Part shown: piece after piece, positions 1 to 8,190 of the stretch
Layout of the letters: every line of letters begins with the position of its first letter
How positions within the stretch are numbered: position 1 is the stretch's first letter
From: Saprospiraceae bacterium
Lineage (GTDB): Bacteria > Bacteroidota > Bacteroidia > Chitinophagales > Saprospiraceae
Direction: 5' to 3'
DNA: 32,756 nucleotides
Assembly (NCBI GenBank): GCA_020628085.1
Contig: JAHDFQ010000009.1
Span: 1 to 32,756, forward strand
Translations under genes and position numbers: made by a program
The notes under the pieces: model-generated
The model's input: the letters and a program-made list of their open reading frames with translations, nothing else
What the model was told of the DNA's origin: nothing
Database searches by the model: none

Positions 1-40
1 ATTTTGATTGAGTATATCTGCTCTTTTTGAAACTAGCTTG

Positions 41-63
41 CCCGACCATTTGGCGGGATTTTT
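41..63 (+). terminator. Intrinsic terminator for a plus-strand gene left of the window
   Basis: CCCG at 41-44 pairs with CGGG at 54-57, and CCA/TGG can stack inside. Five Ts follow at 59-63. On the minus strand no T-run follows, so the plus orientation is favoured. One plus frame is open from base 1 to a TGA at 28-30, which could be the last nine codons of that upstream gene, but this is too short to call. Confidence 0.6.
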
Positions 64-85
64 AAACATCTAATTGCTCATTATT

Positions 86-123
86 AAAAATGGGTGCTTC
101 AAACAAAGTGCTTAAAGCACCCA
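86..123 (-). terminator. Second minus-strand terminator downstream of the surface protein
   Basis: TGGGTGCTT at 91-99 pairs perfectly with AAGCACCCA at 115-123. Read on the minus strand the stem is followed by five Ts (86-90 on the plus strand). It lies about 140 bp beyond the first terminator at 264-287, so the two may act in tandem. The loop holds a second GTGCTT (108-113) that could pair with the same downstream arm. The rest of 1-305 shows nothing else. Confidence 0.55.
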
Positions 124-263
124 AGGGAATTTAGTTGTTGGTAGAAAAATTATAGTAATATTCCTACCTCTTTAATTACTGTTATAAATCATTTGGTCAT
201 AGTTTTGACCCTTGCTGTGTATCTTAACCGTTCAATAACTGCGTTTTCAAAATGAGAAATGAA

Positions 264-287
264 ACACCCTCCCTCGCGGGAGGGTGT
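264..287 (-). terminator. Intrinsic terminator of the 1800-residue surface protein gene
   Basis: A perfect 10-bp GC-rich stem (ACACCCTCCC at 264-273, GGGAGGGTGT at 278-287) with a four-base loop starts 19 bp after the stop codon of the minus-strand gene. In the minus direction a T-rich tract follows. Confidence 0.8.
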
Positions 288-305
288 AACGCAGACATGA
301 ATGGA

Positions 306-3300
306 TTACTTTATTACGATCATTTTCTTAGTAGCAGAGTGTGTTGGCGTATCTAAACGATAGTACAATACTCCTCCTACTAAATTCTTGTTATCTACTG
401 TAAACTGGTTGTAACCTTTAGCGAATGAGTTGGTAATTACTCTCAACTCACGACCTTCTACATCATAGATAGTTAAGCTCGCTTGTGCTGCTTCTGGCAA
501 TGTAAACCCGATGCTTGTTTCGTTGCTGAATGGATTCGGTTGGTTTTGGTACAATTCAAATCCTGCGGCAGTGATTACTGTTCCGTTCGTGGTGTTGAAT
601 TCTAAACCTACGTTCATATCATTCATATCCGAGTCATAAGCTTCTGCTTTCGTGTATCGGCTACTCAAGCTAATCACTTCACTCAATGTAATGTCGTCTT
701 TAGCTGTGAATATCAATTCTACTACTTGGTTTGCATCTTCCACATCAGCTACTTTGTTCCAACTTGCCGTTAATACACCTTCGTTTAAGAAGCTGTAACC
801 GAAGTTTCCTGCTGTAAATCCAACTAAGTCAGAGTTTCCGACTTCCTCAAATTCTAATGCTGTGGCATCAAAGTTTAAGGTGAATTGGAATCCTTCTACT
901 GTCGCTAAGTCTTCTGATGTCAATGTCAATGTAACTTCTTCACCAGCAGCTACCAATTGGTCGTTTGCTTTCATCGTGAATGCGCCAACTAGGTTACGAT
1001 CTTCAGCACCTAAGATGCTGTTGGCTACTGCGTCACCGTTCAAATCACCTACTTTGATTCCGACGAAGTTCTCAGCCATGGCATTGTTTTCTAATGCGCT
1101 TAGGTTTCGTACTTCTGGGAATGACGTTGTAAATGGATTGGTTTGATCTGGGAATACAAAAGAAGCATCCACAAATCTCCATGATTTATTGTTTTGGAAA
1201 TCACTTGTGATATATAGGATCATTTGACGTAATTCTACAATATCAGCTGTTGTGATCGTCCCGTTATTGTTAACATCCGCTGCAATCATCGTATAAGGAG
1301 AGTCTAACTCATTGATTCCTAAGATGTGCTGGCTCAACAATACTAAATCATAAGTACTTACTCCATTTAATGGGTTGGTGTCATTTTCTGGTGTAACGGT
1401 AAAGTCCGTGTACATTGGTAACTCGTCAATTTCGTAGTGTCCGTCGTTTTCAGTTGTATAATCCCACATAGATGCTTCGGAACTGATTTCGATAGTTACA
1501 TCTTCTAAGTCATTTCCAAATTCATTTTTAAGATTACCTGCAACCATCACACGTGCGTCGTCTGGATTAGGATCACATCCGTCATCATTAGCAAATACCG
1601 TTGTTGTAGCGGTACAGAATGTCCAGTTTCCGTCTGTATCTCCAATCCAAATCTCTACTTCTACTTCAGCAGAAATTGGAGCATCATCAGGAATACCATC
1701 TCCATTGGTATCAACTTGTAAATCTGTACAATCAAATGTAATATTTGTACCCGTTGGAGGTGTTACCTGATCGGATTCAGACTCACGAATAATTCCGTAA
1801 ACTAAATCTTCTGTTGGTGTACAGTTATCTAAAACGCCTGACATTTCTACATAATCAGATGCCCATAATTCAATCATATTTACTTGTGGCATCAACGTTA
1901 CCGAAAGGTGCTTACAAGCAATACTTGGTGCTTTGTTGTCTGCGATAGAGAATACAATCTCTTGACTTGCTGTGTTTCCACAACCATCTTCTGCAACAAA
2001 TAATACTCTATGAGTTCCGTAAGGGAATACAACAGTTGGATCAACTGCTGGTCCAGTACCGCTAAGGCTTGGTTCAAACGTTGAATCGTTGTTGGCATCA
2101 ATCAAATATTCGTAAGAAATATCATCTGAACAACTATCATTTGCTGCTACTTGGATATTCACTGTTCCACCACACTCATCTGTTGTATTTAAAAATGCTG
2201 TTTGACCAACATACGGACTAAATACTGGTGCTACCGCATCTTGTACTTTAATCACTTGTGTATATCGGAAGAATCCGTCGCCGTCATCATCGAATGTAAG
2301 GTCTAAACCATCTACTGGATTACCAGAAGCTGTGTTTAGTAAACTTTCGTCGTCGTAATTACACCAGTTAACAACTGTCCATGTTCTTAATATTTTGTAA
2401 CAAGCTCCTGTTACTACATCAAACTGAACATCTGTTGAACCAACACCTACTTGAGCACAAATATCATTCGTGATAATTGGCGCACCAAAATCTCCTAACT
2501 GATCTGGACTTGTACAAGTCGTAATCGTAGTATCTCTTGGGAATTCTACTCGGAAACTATTGATAGAAGTAATCGTAATGCTCTGTTGACAAGAAACAGT
2601 GCTACCGTTAGAATCAACTGTCCATGTACGTGTGACCACACCTGCTCCACAAGCAAGATTTACTAAATCATCTTGGTAAGTCGGTTGTAAGGTTTCACCA
2701 CAGTTATCGAAAGTGAATCCACCTCCAAGTGTTGCTGGTGAAGTTCCTACTACTACATTTCCTGTTAAAGCTAAATCGTTAATATCATCGGTACAAGTAA
2801 TCGTTACATCAGCAGGACATGTTAAAAATGGTCCTATTTTATCTTGAACTTCTACTTCGACCATACAGTCGTTGAAGTTTCCAGCAGCATCCGCTACACG
2901 CATCACCACCATAATTGGGCTATTTGCAGCATCTGCACAAGTTAAATCTATACAATCGGTAAATGGAGTGGCCTCATCTGCGTCCATGCGTCTCACTGTT
3001 CGGGATGTGATCGCACAATTATCATAACTTCCGCTATCTAGGTTGTCTGCACAAATACGTGCGCCCCCATTTTGAGCATTAGTTAATGAAACGGTTGTAA
3101 ATTGATCGCAGATGGCAATCGGTTGGTCGTCGTCTAAAACATTGTAGAAAATCGGGCATTCAGCTCTGTTTCCACAATCGTCTGTTGCAATAAATACCAC
3201 TCTTCTCAAACCGAAACCAATTTGTGCTGGCTGAGATAAATCTTGAATAATGTAATCTAAACCATTGTTCGTATTATAAACTTCAGCAGAGTAAGTAATC

Positions 3301-5708
3301 GCTGCATCTCCACAAGCATCTGTTGCTGTTGGTGCATTTAATGTTCCAAAGAAGAAACAATTATCTGCACTTGAGCTAGATGAGTTTAATGTTAATGGAT
3401 TAGCCATTGTACTACCTGGCTGCGCATCGTCAGTTGTTGCATCGTTATCTGGATCGCTATTTGGACAATTTGTCCATACTGGAGCCGTTGTATCTATTGT
3501 TTTAATAATCTGTGTGTATTGATTTAAAGCAATACTTTGTGTACAGTTTGGTCCTGCTGCATTGAATGGTTCACAAGCATTTACAATGTTACCAGTACAC
3601 CAATCTAATACTGTCCATTCTCTAATGAATTTTTGTGTATCACCACATAAGTCCAATAGTGGAATATCATTAAAAATTACAGAGTATTTACAAGAAGAGT
3701 GACTTCCGTCGATCAATGGTCGAACAACACCTAAGTTATCAACAAAGTGCGGTACAAATTGTGGGTTAATTGCTGCTAAAGTTGCTGCATCTACGCCAGA
3801 AAGGCATTCTAATGTGTCTATTAATGGAATTGGTGCATAGATAACACTTGGTCTGAAGAAGTAAGCAAATGCTCTACAAGAAACAGAACCGTTTCCTAAT
3901 ACATCTGAAATTTGCCATGTTCTAATAACAATATTATCTAATGTAAATCCAGTACCTGGGTTTTGACATGGTAATGGAATAAAGATTCCGTCCGCTTCAA
4001 ATACATCAATCAATCCATTTGAGTTCCCGTCTGTTAAGCTAATTGCTGAACCTTCGTACATTCCACAAGAACCAAAAGCTTGATCGAAAATAATTGTATC
4101 ATTTGCTAAACCTGTACAGTCGCTAAATACTGGAGGACTTGTAAATAAATCATCTACTTCAACTCCGCAAAATCCAATATAACACTCTTCTTCTAGTACA
4201 CATGTAGGGCCTGTTTTGTCTTCAGCGTTCACTGTTCCCCAGCAATAAATTCCTGATAAAACGCCACCTGGTGCAAATTCTACTTTTACAGTGTATGTAC
4301 CCGGGCTGCAAATTACATTATCATCAAAGCCAACAATCGTTACAGCGTAATCATCATCATCTAAACAAGGTGCTTCAATAATCATATCAGCAGTAATCGC
4401 TACTTTACAGTTAGGTCCTAAAGTAACGTTCACCTCATCATTACAAACCATTACTGGCTCGATAAATACATTCTGTGTACGTTGAACCATATTTCCTGCA
4501 CAGTCCATTACGCTATAAGTGATGAAGTAACTACCTGTTGCAAATGGCCCAGTATAAGTCACCATTTGACCTGGTTGTCCTGTACTTCCCATCACTGTAG
4601 GAGTTCCTCCAGGCAAATCAGTTGCAGTGATAGTAATTGTGTTTTGACATGGTCCTGAAACGGCTGGAAATTGAACGGTAATAGCACTTGCATTACAACT
4701 TCCTCCGTTATCCGCAGCACTGATATAGATATCTGGTTCTACGGTCAATTCGCATTCTTCACAATTAACAGACAGTGTCCATGGTTTCCAATCCGCTTCG
4801 CAAGTGTTTCCATGTACTTGAGAATTTACATTCAAAAATACTTCATTATCCAAAGCCAAGTAACTCATGCTAACACAAGTTTGCCCGTTTGATGATACTG
4901 GTGTTGTTGAAATAGCTGCTAAATCAGTAGGTGTTGTACCTGATGATTCTGCTCTATCCAACCATAAATCCATTAATGGATAAATATCAGAAGTTACTCC
5001 ACAGACTTCAAAGGTATAAAATGAACCCGTGTTTAAAGCAAACCCGTAAGTACCACCAGAAACAATTGTTCCGTTATAGATGTCATCATCACAATCAGCA
5101 GTCAATAGACTTACATAGTCTCCATCTTCGGTTTCTCTTATACCGTTGTTATTAACATCTACATAAGGGTTGCTACCTGTAACTACACCTACTGTTTCAT
5201 CGTCGCTTGATCCGTTGGTATCCGCTGGATGATCGCAATATGATTCGCTTGCATCTAGTGGACCTTTAACCACATTTACAGCTTGTGTACAATTCTGTGT
5301 AGGAGTACCTGGACAACCATCTACCTCATAAGTTATAGTGTATGAACCTGTTCCTAAACCAGAAGAAATTACAAAACCCGATCCTGTAATAGTAAAAGGT
5401 AGTGATCCTGGTAATAAGTTTGCAGGAATACTTGTTGAAGTCACCACTAAATCTCCAGTACATGATCCTACTGATGGTGTTGGTACAACAGTATTTGACT
5501 GCGTTGCATTTGTCGAAATAGTCTCCGTAACGTCCGCCGCACATGTAATCTGTGCTTGTATATTTGTATTTCCTAGTATAAAAATCGCTAGTATCAGTGT
5601 AAATAATTTTCCAATATTAGTACACGCTCGTAGTGTATCGGGGATACTGGAATCCCATGTTTGTGTAGTGCTCCATGCTGTTGTCGGGAGCGACTGACTG
5701 TGTTTCAT
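306..5708 (-). CDS. Giant secreted surface protein: HYR-like repeats, dockerin-like and cohesin-like modules, T9SS sorting domain
   Basis: An 1800-residue secreted protein. Residues 1-34 form an unusually long polar N-region before the hydrophobic signal core (about 35-52, ending NTNIQA). The body is Cys-rich and built of repeated beta modules with HYR-like signatures such as DKIGPFLTCPADVTITC, and repeated R-x-WTV-x-x-W-C strands. Near the C-terminus come a regulatory-like beta module (about 1390-1442), a dockerin-like calcium-binding pair (about 1443-1505, DVNNNGTITTADI), a cohesin-like module (about 1572-1710) and a type A T9SS sorting domain (1717-1800: QNQPNPFSNET, YDVEGRELR, final KKMIVIK). 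It is expected to cross the outer membrane by T9SS and be held at the cell surface or released. HYR modules usually mediate adhesion, but the ligand is unknown. It is monocistronic, with its own terminators and four copies of a 10-bp repeat upstream. Its dockerin segment closely matches that of the protein at 29734-31332. Confidence 0.94.
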   Translation of the reverse strand: MKHSQSLPTTAWSTTQTWDSSIPDTLRACTNIGKLFTLILAIFILGNTNIQAQITCAADVTETISTNATQSNTVVPTPSVGSCTGDLVVTSTSIPANLLPGSLPFTITGSGFVISSGLGTGSYTITYEVDGCPGTPTQNCTQAVNVVKGPLDASESYCDHPADTNGSSDDETVGVVTGSNPYVDVNNNGIRETEDGDYVSLLTADCDDDIYNGTIVSGGTYGFALNTGSFYTFEVCGVTSDIYPLMDLWLDRAESSGTTPTDLAAISTTPVSSNGQTCVSMSYLALDNEVFLNVNSQVHGNTCEADWKPWTLSVNCEECELTVEPDIYISAADNGGSCNASAITVQFPAVSGPCQNTITITATDLPGGTPTVMGSTGQPGQMVTYTGPFATGSYFITYSVMDCAGNMVQRTQNVFIEPVMVCNDEVNVTLGPNCKVAITADMIIEAPCLDDDDYAVTIVGFDDNVICSPGTYTVKVEFAPGGVLSGIYCWGTVNAEDKTGPTCVLEEECYIGFCGVEVDDLFTSPPVFSDCTGLANDTIIFDQAFGSCGMYEGSAISLTDGNSNGLIDVFEADGIFIPLPCQNPGTGFTLDNIVIRTWQISDVLGNGSVSCRAFAYFFRPSVIYAPIPLIDTLECLSGVDAATLAAINPQFVPHFVDNLGVVRPLIDGSHSSCKYSVIFNDIPLLDLCGDTQKFIREWTVLDWCTGNIVNACEPFNAAGPNCTQSIALNQYTQIIKTIDTTAPVWTNCPNSDPDNDATTDDAQPGSTMANPLTLNSSSSSADNCFFFGTLNAPTATDACGDAAITYSAEVYNTNNGLDYIIQDLSQPAQIGFGLRRVVFIATDDCGNRAECPIFYNVLDDDQPIAICDQFTTVSLTNAQNGGARICADNLDSGSYDNCAITSRTVRRMDADEATPFTDCIDLTCADAANSPIMVVMRVADAAGNFNDCMVEVEVQDKIGPFLTCPADVTITCTDDINDLALTGNVVVGTSPATLGGGFTFDNCGETLQPTYQDDLVNLACGAGVVTRTWTVDSNGSTVSCQQSITITSINSFRVEFPRDTTITTCTSPDQLGDFGAPIITNDICAQVGVGSTDVQFDVVTGACYKILRTWTVVNWCNYDDESLLNTASGNPVDGLDLTFDDDGDGFFRYTQVIKVQDAVAPVFSPYVGQTAFLNTTDECGGTVNIQVAANDSCSDDISYEYLIDANNDSTFEPSLSGTGPAVDPTVVFPYGTHRVLFVAEDGCGNTASQEIVFSIADNKAPSIACKHLSVTLMPQVNMIELWASDYVEMSGVLDNCTPTEDLVYGIIRESESDQVTPPTGTNITFDCTDLQVDTNGDGIPDDAPISAEVEVEIWIGDTDGNWTFCTATTTVFANDDGCDPNPDDARVMVAGNLKNEFGNDLEDVTIEISSEASMWDYTTENDGHYEIDELPMYTDFTVTPENDTNPLNGVSTYDLVLLSQHILGINELDSPYTMIAADVNNNGTITTADIVELRQMILYITSDFQNNKSWRFVDASFVFPDQTNPFTTSFPEVRNLSALENNAMAENFVGIKVGDLNGDAVANSILGAEDRNLVGAFTMKANDQLVAAGEEVTLTLTSEDLATVEGFQFTLNFDATALEFEEVGNSDLVGFTAGNFGYSFLNEGVLTASWNKVADVEDANQVVELIFTAKDDITLSEVISLSSRYTKAEAYDSDMNDMNVGLEFNTTNGTVITAAGFELYQNQPNPFSNETSIGFTLPEAAQASLTIYDVEGRELRVITNSFAKGYNQFTVDNKNLVGGVLYYRLDTPTHSATKKMIVIK

Positions 5709-5743
5709 AGTGTGAGAAATTTTCTAATGTGATAAAATGATAA

Positions 5744-5829
5744 ATAGTGTTTCTAAAAAAAATTAAATAGTGTTTCCAAAATTGATACTTTTTGATAGTG
5801 TTTCAGGCTCCAAAAAGTCATACTGTTTC
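5744..5829 (-). repeat. Four spaced 10-bp direct repeats upstream of the surface protein gene
   Basis: ATAGTGTTTC occurs exactly at 5744-5753, 5767-5776 and 5795-5804, and as ATACTGTTTC at 5820-5829 (minus strand GAAACACTAT). Start-to-start spacings are 23, 28 and 25 bp. The first copy is 36 bp before the start codon of the minus-strand gene. The arrangement resembles iterated binding sites for a regulator; that role is inferred. Confidence 0.6.
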
Positions 5830-5847
5830 ATAGATTAGGGGTATTTT

Positions 5848-5952
5848 GAACAATGTTATTCATCTATGAGAAATAGCATTTTTTATCCTTTATCTATTCC
5901 TTTCGAATAGCCTCCTTCGAAGGACGGATCGTATATGAATTGTTCTTTTTTT
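5848..5952 (+). ncRNA. Candidate branched structured RNA ending in a T-run
   Basis: A long-range stem closes the element: 5848-5853 with 5940-5945, 5859-5863 with 5935-5939, and 5865-5869 with 5929-5933 (16 pairs, one U-G in plus sense). Inside are a hairpin at 5894-5910 (CTATTC/GAATAG) and the palindrome TCCTTCGAAGGA at 5913-5924. Seven Ts at 5946-5952 follow the closing stem, as in an intrinsic terminator read on the plus strand. No clear TAnnTTTG promoter is visible upstream, and no known RNA family was recognised. Confidence 0.35.
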
Positions 5953-6321
5953 GTTTAGTAATATTAATTTTAGCCCTTTCTATACCGTATTTTATCTTCG
6001 TTCTTTATTAATCGGGCAATACTATATCAGGCAATTGATCTACCATTGAGTAGACATTGCAATGTGATTTACGTAATCCTGATTCAATAAAGTACGTGTA
6101 ACGAATCAAAAACCTGTGCTAAGAAACTTTATAATACTGTATTTTGGGATACCATTTCAAAAGCTTCGATCTATTCATTCTATTCCAACACTTCGTTATT
6201 ATTTTGAAATAAATGGGGGCATTATATTCCAACCTAAAAGAGATACAATTATCTTTTTTAGTAATAAAAAACAGTACTGAAAGTAAAAAATTAGCTTGGT
6301 TGACGACCAATGTAACTAATA

Positions 6322-6553
6322 TCTGTGTGTAAATATCCAATCTATGTAATGCGCCAGTAAAATCTGCCTACCGTCTAAGCTGATCTATGGATTGACGACG
6401 TAATCTTATACCGATAATTCAATCGGTCTCCTACTTTTTACACTATTTATAAATAGTCATTAAAAAAGTATTCACAAGTAAGGGAGATAAATAAATTCAA
6501 ATGGGGGAATTGAATGTATTTATTACTTCTAAAAATTACTCTGTGTGTAAATA
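6322..6553 (+). repeat. 14-bp direct repeat inside the gene-free region
   Basis: TCTGTGTGTAAATA is found exactly at 6322-6335 and 6540-6553, 218 bp apart. It is the longest exact repeat noticed in the gene-free stretch and suggests that parts of it are related by duplication. Confidence 0.6.
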
Positions 6554-6703
6554 ACTGCATTTTTACGGTTCTGTGGAGACATAACGAGTTCTGTCTACCA
6601 CCTTGTCTTTTGCGGTAAAATTGAAGTAGTATAGATCATATAAAAAATATGTACCACACTTCTTCCGTATAGCAAATCATTGCTTTAATCATATTCTGAC
6701 TAG

Positions 6704-6786
6704 TACAACATGGTGTTACTTTAGACACTTATGGTAAAAGCGATCACGTAAACGCTCGTAGCATAAGGTAAAGTAACTTTGTTGTA
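6704..6786. repeat. 83-nt extended imperfect hairpin
   Basis: Four stacked helices share one axis: 6704-6710 with 6780-6786 (7 bp), 6715-6723 with 6769-6777 (9 bp), 6728-6733 with 6762-6767 (6 bp) and 6739-6742 with 6753-6756 (4 bp). They are separated by small internal loops and capped by a 10-base loop, for 26 pairs in all. A second hairpin follows directly at 6794-6821. No T-run follows on either strand, so it is not a simple terminator. Confidence 0.7.
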
Positions 6787-7295
6787 ATAGCTGAATAATA
6801 GCAATCGTATTGCTTATTATTAAAATGTAAATTCAATAAATGAAACCGTAGTACGGTGCATACGTTGGGCATGCTACGCCTACTACTTTAGGGTCGTCAA
6901 AGGTCGGTTACGGGATGGGAATAAACTGTCTTTATAAAGATCAGTCTACCTTTTGCCAGTTATAAAAAATCTGCTGGCTCATTTTTTTGATAGAAAAACT
7001 ACGAATAATTTGTCTACCGTTTTCGGTTTAAATCAATTAATCTATAATATATTACTTGATCTTTACTAGAAGGTTGCATGATATATTAAATATTAATTTC
7101 ATGTTTATAATTGCAATCTCCATGCCAATTACACTTTAAATTAAAATATATGTATAAATATTTATAATATGTTTGTGGTTTTTTGCAGCGTCTATTGTTT
7201 TGACAAGAAAAATATATAAAAAAATCAAAGTAAGAATTACTATGATTTTACACATGCAATTATTTTGATTGAAATTGAATAGCTCTTAAACGACA

Positions 7296-7328
7296 AAAGG
7301 GAGTAATTCGTACTGAATTACTCCCTTT
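7296..7328 (-). terminator. Terminator of greA
   Basis: A perfect 14-bp stem (7296-7309 with 7315-7328) and a five-base loop lie 26 bp after the greA stop codon. A short T-run follows on the minus strand. Confidence 0.75.
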
Positions 7329-7353
7329 CAATATAATATTTAAAAAAATAGAC

Positions 7354-7830
7354 TTAGGCTAAGCTAATATCCATTACTTCGAACTCTATGACGCCTCGTG
7401 GTGTTTTCACCTCTGCAATTTCACCTACCTTTTTTCCCATCAGACCTTGTGCTACGGGTGAATTGGAAGAGATTTTTTTACTTTTCAGATCAGCTTCTGC
7501 TTCTGGAACAATAGCATACGTCACTTCTTTTTTGGTTTTCATATTTTTGATAGATACCTTAGTCAATAGAGTAACTTGAGAAGTATCTATTTGGCTTTCA
7601 TCTATAATTTTTGCGGTTGCCAATTTTGTTTCAAGTAATGCAATTTTCATCTCTAGCATACCTTGATCGTCTTTAGCTGCTTTGTACTCTGCGTTTTCAG
7701 AAAGATCTCCTTTTTCGCGTGCCTCGGCTATGGCAGAAGCTATTTTTTGGCGTTCTTCTGTTTTTAGTTGTTCTAGATCCGCCATCAATTTAGCATATCC
7801 ATCTTTTGTTAAATAAACTTGTTTTGACAT
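7354..7830 (-). CDS. greA: Transcription elongation factor GreA
   Basis: A full-length 158-residue GreA. It enters the RNA polymerase secondary channel and stimulates transcript cleavage, rescuing backtracked complexes in the cytoplasm. The N-terminal coiled-coil hairpin (about 1-75) carries the acidic tip GDLSENAEY at 41-49, with D42 and E45 as the conserved acidic pair. The C-terminal FKBP-like domain (about 80-158) has the ISSNSPVAQGLMGKKVGE pattern and the P-x-G strand near the end. The start at 7830 is supported by the usual N-terminus SKQVYLTKDGYAKL. It stands alone, with a hairpin terminator directly downstream and the PorV-like gene's own terminator upstream, so it is probably a separate transcript. 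Nothing unusual is seen in the protein. Confidence 0.98.
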   Translation of the reverse strand: MSKQVYLTKDGYAKLMADLEQLKTEERQKIASAIAEAREKGDLSENAEYKAAKDDQGMLEMKIALLETKLATAKIIDESQIDTSQVTLLTKVSIKNMKTKKEVTYAIVPEAEADLKSKKISSNSPVAQGLMGKKVGEIAEVKTPRGVIEFEVMDISLA

Positions 7831-8000
7831 ATGTTGTAATCTTTTAATCTCATAATATATATAAAGCTGAGATTTGGTTATTTCTACACTTAAAAATGAG
7901 CCTAGAAAAAATACACTTTTTTGTGATACCTCCCTGCAACGAGAAAGGTCTTTTTATAAAAAAGTAAATTTTAGACTTTTGCTGAATAAGGTTTGAAGAT

Positions 8001-8008
8001 CAAATTTA
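8001..8008 (-). promoter_or_regulatory. Candidate Bacteroidota -7 element for greA
   Basis: The minus strand reads TAAATTTG here, an exact match to the TAnnTTTG consensus, about 170 bp before greA. A weak TTTC lies 17 bp upstream where TTTG would be expected. The gap 7831-8190 holds only this candidate and the terminator at 8078-8112. Confidence 0.3.
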
Positions 8009-8077
8009 TCTTCATAAAGTGCAGCGAAATTCATTTGCTTATGCAAACATATCAGCACTTGAATGGTTGCATAAAAC

Positions 8078-8112
8078 AAGAACGTTTCTACCAAATTGAT
8101 AGAAACGCTCTT
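8078..8112 (-). terminator. Terminator of the PorV-like gene and its cluster
   Basis: A 13-position stem (8078-8090 with 8100-8112) has one A-C pair on the plus strand. That becomes a G-U pair in minus-strand RNA, so minus-strand use is favoured. A T-rich tract follows on the minus strand. It lies about 80 bp after the stop codon. Confidence 0.65.
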
Positions 8113-8190
8113 ATTATTTTAACAAAGATATGAAAAACGTTGATAAAAATCAACTCTGTTTATTTCTGTTCACTTTATAGGACATTTTTA

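Larger units (their letters stand above)
5709..7353. other. 1.6-kb gene-free region packed with consecutive stem-loops
   Basis: No open frame here looks like a gene; the longest (73 codons, 6119-6340 minus) has no recognisable composition. Inverted repeats nearly tile the stretch: 5848-5945; 6154-6210 (9 bp); 6234-6261 (11 bp with one G-T); 6290-6320; 6338-6394 (9 pairs); 6410-6427; 6432-6470; 6487-6523 (13 pairs, one mismatch); 6561-6620; 6623-6662; 6704-6786 (26 pairs); 6794-6821 (12 pairs, one bulge); 6848-6886; 6898-6955; 6955-6978 followed by seven Ts; 7032-7060 (9 pairs, one mismatch); 7072-7118; 7221-7249 (12 of 13 paired). Short words also recur: a 14-mer twice, YCTACC five times, and TTGACGAC twice plus once inverted. 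Structured RNA, an old repeat array or a decayed element would all fit. Hairpins also arise by chance in AT-rich DNA. Confidence 0.5.

Noticed and set aside
1-30. Possible last nine codons of a plus-strand gene before the terminator at 41-63
   Set aside because: Too short to recognise; only the open frame and the following terminator suggest it.
1898-2101. 67-codon minus-strand open frame
   Set aside because: Lies inside the 1800-residue gene in another frame on the same strand; composition is not protein-like.
6119-6340. 73-codon minus-strand open frame in the gene-free region
   Set aside because: No family resemblance, unusual composition, overlaps several hairpins, and no sign of a start signal.
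5709-7353. CRISPR array or integron attC array
   Set aside because: No regularly spaced identical repeats with unique spacers, no cas or integrase gene, and no matching attC core sites; the hairpins differ in sequence.
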